A DNA stretch of 64,000 bases from Acanthosepion esculentum (taxonomy: Eukaryota > Mollusca > Cephalopoda > Sepiida > Sepiidae): NCBI GenBank assembly GCA_964036315.1, contig OZ038517.1, positions 51,414,955 through 51,478,954 of the forward strand, read 5' to 3'. The position numbers were made by a program, and so were the translations under genes. This document shows, one piece after another, positions 31,127 through 41,695 of this stretch (position 1 is the first letter of the stretch; every line of letters begins with the position of its first letter). The notes under the pieces are model-generated. The model was not told the origin of the DNA. It ran no database searches and saw only the letters and a program-made list of their open reading frames with translations.

Positions 31127-31500
31127 GCCATTATTATGCCGGAATAGGCTTTGCACTCAATTTCACACCAAAATGGGGTGGGAAAGTGGCGATACACGAG
31201 TCATGTTGTCAGTGGTGACTATGTGGGGTTCACAGTTGCGCGTCTGGCCACGCCTAATAAGAAAAATAAAATTGGACAATTCTAATTGTTATTATTCTAA
31301 ACATTTCTTTTTCTTAAAAAATGGAAGTAATATATATTAGCCTAAACCGGGAAGTCTTCCTAAAGAAAAATGTACCTCCCAACGGGATTCGAACCTCTAT
31401 TTTATTTATTCCATAAGGAGTAGACGAGTTTGCCTATTGTCCGGTTCACGCTCCTCTTCGATCTTTTAAATATTCCTTCTAATAATAATTACCCTTGGGA
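31127..31500 (+). repeat. LINE 3' untranslated segment plus inverted tRNA-like block
   Basis: 31127-31345 is the plus-strand counterpart of 28870-29075 (GATACACGAGTCATGTTGTC, GGCCACGCCTAATAAG). 31365-31495 then carries GGGATTCGAACCTCTATTTT and GTCCGGTTCACGCTCCTCTT, the opposite orientation of the block at 28.6-28.8 kb. The two blocks are adjacent at both loci, so they are one composite repeat. Confidence 0.7.
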
Positions 31501-31624
31501 AAGGTATGAGTTCACCCCCACCTCAGCTATGGCTTCGTTAGTACAACGTCTGTCTGTAAAAAAAAAAAATCATTATTTTCTCCAAACGATTCTTACAATC
31601 TAAAGAAAAAAACAAATCTCGCTG

Positions 31625-32075
31625 TATAAAAACCTGGCTTGGCATCTCGACTTCAGTCACATTCTCGCCGACGTGACGTGACTTCCATCTGTCTTTTCTG
31701 CAAATATTTCCATGGCACCCGCTCTGAGGAGCTTTTTACTCTAATGCCCCGTCTATGTGAATTTAAGCGTGCTGTTAGATTGGCATCTAGATCACACCCT
31801 TTTACTGTTGAAATAGTTAAATGTAACGGCCACTTCTACTCCAGCATCATCTTTTCTCGCACTTTCCGCCCGTGGAACCTCTTTCGTTTCCTTTCTTTCC
31901 TGATAAATACAATCTTAAAAAAAAAACGTCAATCGTCATCTTCTATATTCTTGAACCCTGTTCAACTTTTATCGTTTCCTCGCTATGCCGATTTTCTCCT
32001 CTCACCTTAAATCTCTGTAACTCCCTGTGTACTAGTGACATTCTCGCCTTGTTTGGGGTGAAATGATTTAAAAAA
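31625..32075 (+). pseudogene. LINE reverse-transcriptase C-terminus and 3' end
   Basis: LASRLQSHSRRRDVTSICLF, KYFHGTRSEEL, MPRLCEFKRAVRLASRSH, PFTVEIVKCNGHFYS, SRTFRPWN can be read in one frame with minor damage, then a frameshift into the last residues. It closes with the family 3' end CTCTGTAACTCCCTGTGTAC, TTGTTTGGGGTGAAATG and an A-rich tail at about 32070. Jockey/CR1-like by its conserved words; 5'-truncated like most copies here. Confidence 0.85.
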
Positions 32076-32224
32076 TAATAAAATAGATGAAACAAATGCA
32101 AAAGATTGATAAGCCGTCAGAAAACAAATAAATAATAAATCAATCATTTCTGTTTTATCAGCTAGCGGTCGGCGACCAGTCGGTGATGTTATAAAGTGGG
32201 TGTAGCGGTTAAATGATAATACAG

Positions 32225-32700
32225 AACTTCTATTAGTCATTACCTAACATTTTATTTCACTCCGTCAGTTACTCTCGGTCAGTCTGTGGTGCGGGCTCGC
32301 GGAGCCCCTGACCCGATACTTGGGTTATTACATTCTCGTCTGCGGTATGTGAGAGACTGCCCAACCACATTCTCTCGGGCGGTTGTTAATATATGCATCT
32401 TCGCCACGGTATTTGATACTGGCGCACATCTAAGGCGCTAGTTTGCTCACAGGCGTTCACCTCTCAGGGTCACCACTGGCGAATCACAGACTAAGAAGCC
32501 GGAAGAGAGGTCCACAAGCGAGAAGTGCGAGAGATGAAACTGTTAGTGTAGAACCAACGGTTAGATCTATCTATTTCATCTCTGAAGTGATGAGACCTAT
32601 CAGCCAATCTAGCACCGCGCTTAAATTCGTAAATCGTGGATCCAAACGATTAAAGCTCATCAGTACAATTACCATTAAAATGTTCACAGAAAAGTGTTAT
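32225..32700 (-). pseudogene. LINE 3' part (same family as 28.9-29.4 kb)
   Basis: Reverse strand carries the reverse-transcriptase end (about 32510-32690) and the downstream tail with the CACAGGCGTTCACCTCTCAG, CGCCACGGTATTTGATACTG words on the plus strand. The upstream word TTACTCTCGGTCAGTC links it to 28.2 kb. Confidence 0.75.
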
Positions 32701-32770
32701 GGGAACTTACCCATAATAGTAATGGACTATCCCGTACACCATAAATACTGCGCCTCAAGAGGAAGCAGTA

Positions 32771-33020
32771 GTGCGAGTTCAGTCTTTTTTGGACGACTCA
32801 CCTAGTCGGTCGAACTCTCTGCCTCTGACGCAGAGGGGAACTCTCTGCCTCAGGACAGGGAGGAACCCGGACAAGGCTCCGCCGAAGGGTAGAGCCTCGT
32901 TCGGGGAGGTTGACCAACCCGATCCCGTTTATACGGGTTCTACGGGCAATTTTTGCCCGAGCCTACGGGCTCGGAAAGCCCACATTAAACCGGCCTTGTG
33001 CCACATTTGACCCACGTGGG
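32771..33020 (-). repeat. Hairpin-chain repeat (best-folded copy)
   Basis: Eight stems in 180 bases: GACT/AGTC (32795-32807), CTCTGC/GCAGAG (32817-32835), CCCGGAC/GTTCGGG (32866-32905) enclosing GGCTC/GAGCC, GGTTG/CAACC (32908-32919), CCCGT/ACGGG (32924-32937), GGGCAA/TTGCCC (32944-32958), CCGAGCC/GGCTCGG (32957-32974). It is the reverse orientation of the family at 20.7-21.4 kb, and ends ATTAAACCGGCCTTGTGCCA. Confidence 0.85.
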
Positions 33021-33034
33021 CGTGTTAATGAACA

Positions 33035-33150
33035 TCGTGCGAGTTCAGTCTTTTTTGGACGACTCGCCTAGTCGGTCGAACTCTCTGCCTCTGAGGAGCC
33101 CACATTAAACCGGCTTTGTGCCACATTCGACACATCGTGTGAGTCAGGCA
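33035..33150 (-). repeat. Hairpin-chain repeat, internally deleted copy
   Basis: Repeats GCGAGTTCAGTCTTTTTTGG to CTCTCTGCCTCTGA from the copy 266 bp to the left, then jumps directly to GAGCCCACATTAAACCGGCT, missing all the middle stems. Confidence 0.8.
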
Positions 33151-33429
33151 CAGAGTCAGTGTCAGTCAGTCAGAGACAGAGTCGCGTCAGACGATTACTG
33201 TAAGACATTGGAATAGTGATACTTGTCAAGACAACATAGTTCTCTCTAACCTAACTTGATTGTTATTACTAACACTTCTACTTCTTTGTACATATTTCTG
33301 TTTGTAATATATCTGTGTTATTCCCTACCTGTGTTCGAGTTATTCTTCATTGGTTCTACCCTGGACCATCACCGCGGTACAAGGAACCTGGACCATAACA
33401 AAAAGGCACAGAGAATCTACGTTACGGCG

Positions 33430-33645
33430 GTGGGAAAGTGACTGAAGCCGAGATGCCAGGGCAGGACCAATAGCATTGCGAATATTTCTTTTGATTTGAT
33501 CAAGAATCTCTAAATACGTAGCAGAAGCACCAGACCAGATGTGACAGCAATATTCAATGCATGGACGAATGGGAGACTTATAAATGTGTAAGATAAGATT
33601 GCGACGAGAAAAACTGCCATATAAATCAATTGTAATTTCTCCTTC
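33430..33645 (-). pseudogene. LINE reverse-transcriptase fragment
   Basis: Minus strand: GSFSRRNLILHIYKSPIRP, CIEYCCHIWSGASATYLEIL, DQIKRNIRNAIGPALASRLQ, SLSHRRNVDSLCLF. It is a clean stretch of the late reverse-transcriptase domain, the region just upstream of the HPFTVEIVKCN block of other copies. Confidence 0.85.
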
Positions 33646-34200
33646 GTTTGCACCAAAACGACCTACTTTCGTATGAAGGAGAAAACCGGAAATTCTCGAG
33701 CAGAAATTTGTAGACAATAATTAAAACTAAACGAAAAAGAGAGAAACTAAAGAAACAGATCTCATATTTGGCTTGATGTTGTTGTTGGGGACTCTTGGAT
33801 TGCTCACAACATTCTCCTGTATAAATCAGTGGTAATTGATTTTTCGCTTTGCGCCATAACGCCTTACTTTCGTATGACGGGGAAAACCGGAAATTCTCGA
33901 GCAGAAATTTGTAGACAATAATTAAAACTAAACCAATAAGAGAAACTAATGAAACAGATTTCATATTTGGGTTTTTGTTGTTGGGTACTCTTGGATCGCT
34001 CACAACCTTCTCTTGTATAAATCATTGGTAATTGCTTTTTCGCTTTGCGCTATAAACACCTACTTTTGGATGGCATTTTAAACTACTAATTCTCGTGCCG
34101 AAATTAGCAGACACTATATGAATAAGAGATGAACGTATAAAATGCGTAGCATATTTGGAACATTGTTGAGAACTTTGGAAAGCTCAAACCCCTGTATTAT
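33640..34200. repeat. 201-bp tandem repeat, nearly three units
   Basis: GAGCAGAAATTTGTAGACAA occurs at about 33699 and 33900, and a diverged form (GTGCCGAAATTAGCAGACAC) follows near 34096. Each unit ends CACAAC-TTCTC-TGTATAAATCA. The 125-codon frame across it is a by-product. Confidence 0.88.
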
Positions 34201-34330
34201 AAAGGGTGTTCCAATAACTTGGACCGATTTTAAATGCGAATTAAGTTTAAGCATCTAATGATTTTTTTTCTTTTTCTTTCAGATTTAACAACTTAAGTCT
34301 TTGGCAATTTCAACCAAGGAAAGATTAACA
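34197..34330 (+). mobile_element. Mariner-like 5' terminal fragment (1)
   Basis: AGGGTGTTCCAATAACTTGG starts a terminal end, then GCGAATTAAGTTTAAGC, TTTCTTTCAGATTTAACAA, and GGCAATTTCAACCAAGGAAA. The 41.7-42.5 kb relic has the same end; there the start codon ATGGAAAGATTAACAATC is seen, here mutated to AAGGAAAGATTAACAATC. Confidence 0.8.
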
Positions 34331-34463
34331 ATCAAAGAATCAGAATTTAGTAATTCGATTTCAGTCCTTTAATAGTTTTAATATGCGGGGTACATTAATT
34401 TGAAAAGATTTGTTAGGGAAGTCCTCACAATGGTTATGTAATTCAAGGTCTAGAGTTAAAAGT

Positions 34464-34580
34464 ACTAAAGGGTGTTCCAATAACTGGGAACGATTTTAAA
34501 TGCGAATTAAGTTTAAGCGTCTCATGATTTTTTTCTTTTTCTTTCAGATTTAACAACTTAATCTTTAGCAATTTGCCGAT
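34464..34580 (+). mobile_element. Mariner-like 5' terminal fragment (2)
   Basis: A second copy of the same end, AAGGGTGTTCCAATAACTGG to TTAACAACTTAATCTTTAGC, about 268 bp after the first and in the same orientation; it breaks off into a SINE. Confidence 0.8.
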
Positions 34581-34860
34581 AGTGCATAAAGGCATTGATT
34601 AGATCCAATGACTGGGCCTAAAGAGTTTTGAGTTCAATTCCTAGTTAAGGCGGCGGAGAACGTGGAGAGGGAAATTAACAGGAGATAACTGATAAATGAC
34701 ATACACTAGACATGGCACATGGAACTAGAACAGTCTATATAAAGGATGAGTGAAATAAAGGGTTCAGTTCGCCATTCCAACCAACTGAAGAAGGCCGGAG
34801 CGTACAACGGCCGAAATATGACACCAAAGATGAGGACAATAGTCCGAATAATGTAAATAG
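34575..34860 (+). repeat. tRNA-headed SINE with GGCCG hairpin tail (copy 2)
   Basis: GCATAAAGGCATTGATTAGA and GTTTTGAGTTCAATTCCTAG match the head of copy 1; GGAGAACGTGGAGAGGGAAA the body. The tail reads CTGAAGAAGGCCGGAGCGTA, CAACGGCCGAAATATGACAC, so the GGCCG stem is intact without the 4-base insertion of copy 1. Confidence 0.75.
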
Positions 34861-35800
34861 AATTAATTGTGTTAAAAGAAACAGAACGTGTGTGTATAAG
34901 GAGCAGACGGCAAACGCTGGATTATAGCTTCTCTTAAAGTTTTGTTTACAAAACTCCATTCGTATTTTTCAAGTGTGCTAAATGTACTTTAAAACTGTTA
35001 GTCCTTGTAAGCGGTTACTCGAACACAGTATGTGGAATGCTGATGACAAATTATGCGAATGCTTTCGGAAATTCAGCTTGTCTCCTACAACGAACAATCG
35101 ACCCTGGTCAAATGGTTACGGTAAAATGAATATTTTTGTTAATTTAAGCGATCGTATTTATACAGAAAGATAGGCTCCAGAAATCTAAAAATTAGATTTT
35201 ACTAAACTCAGAATATATTCGTTAATAAATATTTTTTTACCAATTTTTAATTATCTATTTTTAGGAGGTAAAATATTGCTAATCATTTTCTACAATGAGC
35301 CTACACATTTCGTAGCAGACAATAAACAGTTTGAAATTTTCAGCGCGATTGCAATAATGTCGCTGATTGGTTAATATGTGCGGATGTGGAAATTCAAACT
35401 GGAGCCTACATTTTGTAAAAAAAATTTTTTTTTTAAATGAGTCAATTTTGGGCTTTTTGAAAAATATTTTTAAATTTATTGAATTTTTCTACAATTTTTT
35501 AACTGGTTTCAACAACTATCCGCTGTTCTTTTCCAACTCTCTCCAAAACCTCCTGGTCGGCAGCAACATTGACTCATAATCCCCAAGGAAAGGAGTTTAG
35601 CAGACGTGACAACTTCCTTAGTGCTGACGAATGCCAGAAATATCACAGTTGCTTGGAACTTGTTATGCATGAATCTTACAACGTCAGTCGGGTCTCTTCT
35701 TCTTCTTCTTCAAAAAAAAAACGTGAATAAATAAATGATCTTCAAACACGACTCTACAAATTTAAATAGATTTATTATTAAGTATTTGTTTCCGTTCAAA
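34861..35800. other. No gene recognised
   Basis: Frames of 62-74 codons without motifs; a short TTC run near 35696-35711. T-rich from 35420. Confidence 0.45.
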
Positions 35801-35958
35801 TCGAACATATATATATAACGTATATAAGTATTGTAGTACTATCTCTATATATATATATAACGTATATAAGTATAGTAGTACTATATATATGTAACGTATA
35901 TAAGTAGATTAGTACTATATATATATATATATATTAGTACTATATATATATATATAAC

Positions 35959-36028
<70 letters not shown>

Positions 36029-36032
36029 TAGT
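35801..36032. repeat. TA-based satellite with GTAGTACTA words
   Basis: TA runs alternate with ATAACGTATATAAGTATAGT and AGTAGTACTATATA, the same unit as at 37.6-38.2 kb. Confidence 0.93.
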
Positions 36033-36099
36033 AGTAGTATTATAAATATTTCCTATTGACCCTGATCAATTTTTTTCTCGTCGAAGAAAAGCCAAACCA

Positions 36100-36425
36100 T
36101 TTCAGTCTGTTAGTGTTTTAACTTCGAATGGATCAAATGGTTCTTTCTTGTTTCTTCCGACATAAACTAACTTCTACGCATCACATGTTTGTGCTGGATG
36201 TCCTCATTGAAAACTCTTCTTGTGGGGCATTCTGACAACTTCAGGTCCTTTGCAATGACTCTAATTGTCTTTCCGGAACTCCTATCGGTTTTCAGAAGTT
36301 TTCGTACAAGTTTACGCATTTTCAAGTTATTCGGACCATTACCATGCGTTTTGCGTTTATTTGATCCGCGTCAGCAATTTACAGTTGCTTTCGAACTTTG
36401 ATAACGGAAGACCGGGCAACCTTCC
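36100..36425 (-). pseudogene. Mariner-like transposase, N-terminal fragment
   Basis: Minus strand: KLVRKVARSSVIKVRKQL, ADADQINAKRMVMVRIT with a stop, VIAKDLKLSE, CPTRRVFNEDIQHKH-VM across two frames. These are the DNA-binding and linker parts of a mariner-type transposase whose C-terminal part lies just to the right (36590-37190). The order is reversed for one gene on this strand, so it comes from a separate or rearranged copy. Confidence 0.65.
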
Positions 36426-36460
36426 GAACTAGTTCTGTTTCACAATATACATACTCACAC

Positions 36461-37342
36461 AGGGTGCGATGAACAAATTGTCGTCTAAATTACGCAAAAA
36501 TGAAAGTAACACTGACATCTCATTTTGACAGATATATTTACCAAAATTACACAAAAATATCATGAAAAACAAAAGAGTAAATTTATTCAAAAAAATCGCC
36601 ATTGGCTTCAACCACGGCCTCCAGACGACTTCGGAATCTTCCATTAACTTTTCTGAAAGCTCTCCATGTTTAAGTTTGTGAATGCTGGCATAATCCTTGC
36701 CTTCAGTTTATCTTTAGTGTTACAAGGAGTCCTGTTGATCTCTTGCTCAACTGCGCCCCATATATAATAATCAAGGGGGTTGAAGTCTAGGGAGTTAGGT
36801 GGCCAGATGTAAAGAGTGACGTTGTCGCAGAAATTGTCTGACAGCCATGACTGGGTTGTCCTGCTTGAGTGGCATGGTGCAGGGTAATATTGTCAGATAA
36901 AGCGTCTTCCAGCAGCCACCCTCTTGACCCAGGGCAGCACTACTTCCTTAAGGCACTTGATGTAGGCCTCCGTGTTGATTCTGTGGAAAGACGAATGGAG
37001 GCATAACATCGCCATCACTAGTGATCACTCCAACCACGATGTTGAATGGATATGTCATCCAACCCTTTCCGAATCCTATGAACCGTCCACAGATTGACAC
37101 CAAAATACTCTTAAATGTTCGTATTGGAGCTTCCGGCGCGAATGCCAAGAAGTACAGCGTGCCGTTTCTAAATTTCTGGCGGAGTGAATTGCGTCATGGT
37201 GCACTTCTTTTTTTTTCTTTTTTTTTCACAGGCGATGCCCATTTGGCCCTACTATACTGTCCAGTCGACAAAATCAAAAACAAACAATGCGCATGCGCGA
37301 TATTAAAAATATAAAATGGCGACAATTTACCCATCGCACCCT
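36461..37342 (-). mobile_element. Mariner-like element, 882 bp, internally deleted
   Basis: Left end AGGGTGCGATGAACAAATTG and the reverse complement of the right end, AGGGTGCGATGGGTAAATTG, are terminal inverted repeats. A second half end (CTTACCCATCGCACC) follows the right terminus at about 37362. The left 120 bp is the unit that is tandemly amplified at 45.7-46.6 kb. Confidence 0.82.
36590..37190 (-). pseudogene. Mariner-like transposase, C-terminal half
   Basis: Minus strand reads GDVMPPFVFPQN (block after the first aspartate region, usual form GDVMPPH-F), then in broken frames DYYIWGAVEQEIN, C-NTK, and at the end LMEDSEVVWRPWLKPMAIF, the decayed form of RFRSRLEAVVEANGDF-E. The window around 36730-36790 holds the SLDFNPLDYYIWG third catalytic block (plus strand CCAGATG...CCCCTTGATTATTATAT in reverse sense). 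Several stops and shifts. N-terminal half missing. Confidence 0.75.
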
Positions 37343-37375
37343 ATAGATAGATAGAAAAACTTACCCATCGCACCT

Positions 37376-37377
<2 letters not shown>

Positions 37378-37465
<88 letters not shown>

Positions 37466-37628
37466 TTTACGACTTTTTGTAAAATAATTGATTTCATATA
37501 TCATAATTCGATGAATTTTTAAAAAATAGTAACGAAGTAATGAAGAAGGGTTTAATTCAGTTTACTTTTTTAAAAAAATGTCACCCCAACAATATTTTCT
37601 AAAACCGTGATAAGTATAGTAGTACTAT

Positions 37629-37716
<88 letters not shown>

Positions 37717-37727
37717 TATAGTAGTAC

Positions 37728-37771
<44 letters not shown>

Positions 37772-38142
37772 TATACATAAGTATAGTAGTACTATATATA
37801 TAACGCATATATATATATATATATATATAACGTATATAAGTATAGTAGTATTATATATATATAACGTATATATATATTAGTACTATACATATATATAACG
37901 CATATAAGTATAGTAGTACTATATATATAACGCATATGTATATATATATATAACGTATATAAGTATAGTAGTATTATATATATATATATAACGTATATAC
38001 ATATATATTAGTACTATACATATATATAACGTATATAAGTATAGTAGTATTATATATATATAACGTATATAAGTATAGTAGCACTATATATATATGGCGT
38101 ATATAAGTATATATATATATATAACATATATAAGTATAGTAG

Positions 38143-38206
<64 letters not shown>

Positions 38207-38216
38207 CGTATTTAAG
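37378..38216. repeat. TA arrays and 'AGTATAGTAGTACTATATA' minisatellite
   Basis: Long TA runs (37378-37461, 37630-37712, 38145-38204) enclose irregular units made of TATATAACGTATATAAGTATA and GTAGTACTATATA. Unit length varies because the TA content varies. It flanks the mariner-like element on one side, as 35801-36032 does on the other. Confidence 0.93.
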
Positions 38217-38227
38217 TATAGTAGTGC

Positions 38228-38500
38228 TATGACTTACCGGAGCCATCTAGATATTGTGACGTTTCGTCTGTGAGGAAAGCAGTTGTAGGGTGGAAAATAA
38301 TTCATCGGCATACCAGGACGCGGAGAGGCTTTTGGGCTCTATCGGGCGGCAGAAACTAAAGACTATAAAGTATATATGGCATAAGTATTTCATATTCGAC
38401 CTGATCTGGCTGTTGTAAAGAAGAGTTTATCAGGAGCAGTCAGGTATTTGCTAGAGCGGTACAGGGAACCGGCTATTTTTAAAAGGTTGAATCCTTTATG
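38228..38500 (-). pseudogene. LINE reverse-transcriptase fragment
   Basis: Plus strand shows TCATCGGCATACCAGGACGC and GGAACCGGCTATTTTTAAAA; in reverse these are the FLYRSS-YL, RLH-LG-DELF and LQPLS blocks of the LINE at 19.3-19.6 kb. Heavily decayed. Confidence 0.6.
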
Positions 38501-38859
38501 ATAATACGCAAGGATTTTCCAACAATGTACCGTACGTGTATAGTAAAATTACAAATGTAAAATCAAGCAAAAATTGCTCTAAAATGCATTAGCCTATTTA
38601 TCACTTTTTCTCCCGGAACCCCCAACGACATCTGGGTAAATCTTAGGGTTCCGTGGACAGACCGGTTCAGACAAACCGCCCTAATCCATAGCTGTTGCAC
38701 TACCGCACATGCACATACAATTACAAATAACGTTTTCAAATGACTTGGAGTGGAACGACTACATCAAATCAATAGCTGCATCTACTGCAAGGAAAGATGG
38801 GTCACTGTGACGTGCCAAAAGGTTTTCTTTGTCAGAGTACATCTTGCAAATTTAAAAAT

Positions 38860-39162
38860 CTACCATTCGTCTGTGCATTGAATACTGTTGCCATATCTGG
38901 TCTGGAGCTATATCTCGAGGTTCTTGACAAAATCCAAAGAAGGATCTGCAATGCAATCGATCCTGACTTGGCTTCTCGACTTCACTCACTTTCTCACCGA
39001 CGTGACGTGGCTACCCTCTGTCTTTTTTCTATAAATATTTTCATGGCAACTTTTTCCTTGGTGCCCCGACTACGTGAATCTAAGCGTGCTATTAGATTGG
39101 CATCTAGATCACACCCTTTTACTGTTGAAATAGTTAAATGTAATCACCACCTCTACTCCAAC
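38860..39162 (+). pseudogene. LINE reverse-transcriptase C-terminus, left of a SINE insertion
   Basis: YLEVLDKIQRRICNAIDP, DLASRLHSLSHRRDVATL, CLFSINIFMATFSLVPRL, RESKRAIRLASRSHPFTV, EIVKCNHHLYSN. The frame is interrupted at exactly the residue where other copies continue SFFSRTSRLWN. It resumes at 39589. Confidence 0.88.
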
Positions 39163-39580
39163 GTGGCCGAGTGGTTAGAACGTTCGCATTCTGCCTATGA
39201 GACCCGGGTTCGAATCTCACTGTGGTCGACTTGTCAGAAAGAAGACTTCCTAATGTTATCGGACTGGAGGTCGATACCAGCGCGCGGCACCTTAAAATCA
39301 TACCACGGGTTGACCCAAGCCTTGTGAGTGATATTGGGTAAAAGGAACTCTTGGGAGCCGTCGATAGCTGTGCTAGCACGAAGTTACAAGTCATTGTGGC
39401 CGAGGGCTTGAGCGTGTTGGCCTTGTTCAAGTTGTTGATCACGCTCTTTCCGAGAAACTGTAACTAAGGTCTGCTCAGCATAGTTAAACTGGTAGGCTCT
39501 ATGGATGTTGAACAAACGTCTGCAATAGCGATTGGCTAGCCGCCCTAGTGGACGAGAGACGAGTTGCCAGATATAAATAA
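39163..39580 (+). repeat. tRNA-derived SINE with target-site duplication
   Basis: Begins GTGGCCGAGTGGTTAGAACG, an excellent A box, with CCGGGTTCGAATCTCACTG as B box 35 bases on; the head resembles a class II (Leu/Ser-type) tRNA. It ends ATATAAATAA. The 8-base ACTCCAAC precedes (39155-39162) and follows (39581-39588) it. Length about 418 bp. The body includes CACGGGTTGACCCAAGCCTT and GGCCTTGTTCAAGTTGTTGA. Confidence 0.88.
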
Positions 39581-39588
39581 ACTCCAAC

Positions 39589-39800
39589 ATTTTCTTTTCT
39601 CGTACTTCCGCCTGTGGAACGCACTTTCGTATCTTTGCTTCCAATCATCAAAAGATTAAATGCAACGTCAATCGCTATCTTCTATCTTTTTGAACACCGT
39701 TCAGCTTTTATAATCTCCTCTCTGTAAGGTGCCCCACCCCTGCGTACCAGTGGCATTCCCGCATTGTTTGGGATGGAATGATTACAAAAATAAGAAGAAA
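39589..39800 (+). pseudogene. LINE 3' end, right of the SINE insertion
   Basis: Continues TTTTCTTTTCTCGTACTTCC (FFSRTS), then GTGGAACGCACTTTCG, and the 3' end CAGTGGCATTCCCGCATTGT, TTGGGATGGAATGATTAC with an A-rich tail. Joined to 38860-39162 it forms one LINE copy. Confidence 0.85.
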
Positions 39801-40118
39801 AAAAAAAGAGTTTTATTTACGGCATTGAAACACGCATTGTCTTTCTATGCTGGTTAGGTCTAAGTTTTGACCTAAAATGTCTAGGGAGAAGCACAACCCT
39901 TTTTTTTTCTTCTGCTATGTAACATCACTCGACGTTCTTCTTGCATATGACACAAAGATTTCAGTGCTATTCAAAGGCACTTAAAAAGTAGGACACACTT
40001 AAGATGTCATCTTCAAAATAGGTGGGACCTAAAACAGTGGTTTTGTATTACAATGCAACAACTTTGGTAAAATGAGACATGTTTCTGAGGCTTCAATTCA
40101 TTTTGTTTTAATTCTTCT

Positions 40119-40666
40119 TTTATGTGCCCCCCGGCCAGGACGTTGACGATTATGACCCTCCACAATTTGCTCTCCTTTGTAGCTCTTAATAAATTTTGTC
40201 TTTTTGCTATCTCTCCTAATTCCTGTTCTGCCGTTCATTTACTAAAGTTTGTTTTTATGTGCTATGTTCCTTTAGGGTATTGGAGATCATGACTCTCCAC
40301 AATTTCCTCTCCTTTGTAGCTCTTAATAAATTCTGTCTTTTTGTTATCTCTGCTAAATCCTGTTCTCGCATCCATTTAATCAAGTTTGTTTTCATGTGCT
40401 ATATTTCTGTAGGGTGTTGGCGATCATGACTCTCCACAATGTCCTCTCCTTTGTAGCTCTTAATAAATTTTGTCTTTTTGTTATCTCTCCTAAATCCTGT
40501 TCTGCCGTTCATTTACTAAAGTTTGTTTTTATGTGCTATGTTCCTTTAGGGTATTAGAGATCATGACTCTCCACAATATCCTCTCCTTTGTAGCTCTTAA
40601 TAAATTTTGTCTTTTTGCTATCTCTCCTAAACCCTGTTCCGCCAACATTTTATACAAGTTCTTGAG
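40119..40666 (-). pseudogene. RTE-like C-terminus tandemly repeated four times (137-bp period)
   Basis: TCTCCTTTGTAGCTCTTAAT occurs at 40171, 40308, 40445 and 40582, exactly 137 bp apart. In reverse each unit encodes the last ~35 residues of an RTE-like protein (EIAKRQNLLRATKERKLW, RVMIANTLK---T) plus the stop. The element at 45.0 kb is a longer copy. This is a minisatellite grown from a retrotransposon tail. Confidence 0.88.
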
Positions 40667-41270
40667 GCTTGAACCCACCATGACACCTTCTATTGTAACA
40701 GACCACACACATTTTCTCCGTATGGAATATTGCTGTCATATATGGCCTGATGCTCCCGCTGTACGTCTCGAGGTCCTTGACAAAATCCAGAGACGAATAT
40801 GCAAGATGATAGGTCTTGATCTGGCATCTAGTCTACAATCGCTATCCTACGGACGTGCTGTGGCCTCCCTCAATCTTATCTACAAATATTTTCACGGCAA
40901 CTGTTACGACGAGCTGCTTTCGCTGGTTCCCGGTCTTCATTAATTTAAACCTGTTACCAGGCTAGCATCTCGGTCTCACCCTTTCACAGTCAAAACGGTT
41001 AAATGTAACCGTCTCTTCTACTCAAACAGCTTCTTCTCCCGCACTTCCCGTCTGTGGAACTCCCTTCCCCTTACTTACTTCCCAGATGACTATAATCTTC
41101 AAATATTCAAGTGTAATGTCAATCGACATCTGACACTCTGAGCTTGTTCCGCGTCCTTCTCTGTATCCTTTCCTCAAACACGCCTCTGTACTCAATCCTC
41201 TGTAATCCCCTTGCGTGCTAGTGGCACTCCCGCCTTGCTTGGGGTGAATTGCGCTTTAAAAAAAAATTCC
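40667..41270 (+). pseudogene. LINE reverse-transcriptase C-terminus and 3' end
   Basis: MEYCCHIWPDAPAVRLEV, LDKIQRRICKMIGLDLAS, SLQSLSYGRAVASLNLIY, KYFHGNCYDELLSLVPGLH are in one frame; after a stop the frame continues RLASRSHPFTVKTVKCNR, LFYSNSFFSRTSRLWNSLP, FPDDYNLQIFKCNVNRHL. The 3' end CTCTGTAATCCCCTTGCGTG, GCCTTGCTTGGGGTGAATT and an A run close it near 41265. It is one of the best preserved copies of the family. Confidence 0.9.
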
Positions 41271-41277
41271 ATCGTCG

Positions 41278-41480
41278 AGAAATTCCTCTCGTACAGCTTC
41301 TTCAAGCGAACCGCTGCTCTGTGGAACCGACTCCCAAGAGGAAGTTTTTCTGATAACTTCAACCATAACCTGTTCGTCTAGAATTAACCGTTATCTTCCC
41401 CTAATATTCGTATAAACTACCCCTTAACGTAATCATCTACCTCGAGTGCCTCGAGAGCCTTTTAGTGCAAAAAAATGTTA
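41278..41480 (+). pseudogene. LINE 3' end, second subfamily
   Basis: CCGCTGCTCTGTGGAACCG, CTCCCAAGAGGAAGTTTTTC, GATAACTTCAACCATAACCT, then TCGAGTGCCTCGAGAGCCTT. Matches the subfamily at 62.5-63.2 kb (TTALWNRLPRGCFPDHYNL). Truncated directly next to the previous LINE tail. Confidence 0.75.
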
Positions 41481-41634
41481 TCAGCGTGAAAAGTGGAACC
41501 GGTGAATTCTGACCGAGAATGCACATTGCGCCTTCGGAAAAGGCACTATCTTTCTCCCGTTATGGGTTGAAGAGCAAGGTATTACACGTGTCGCTTATGT
41601 TTGGATCTCTAAGCATTTGTTTTGTTCGGAGAGA

Positions 41635-41640
<6 letters not shown>

Positions 41641-41692
<52 letters not shown>
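41641..41692. repeat. (TA)n microsatellite
   Basis: TA array immediately before the mariner-like fragment. Confidence 0.97.
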
Positions 41693-41695
<3 letters not shown>

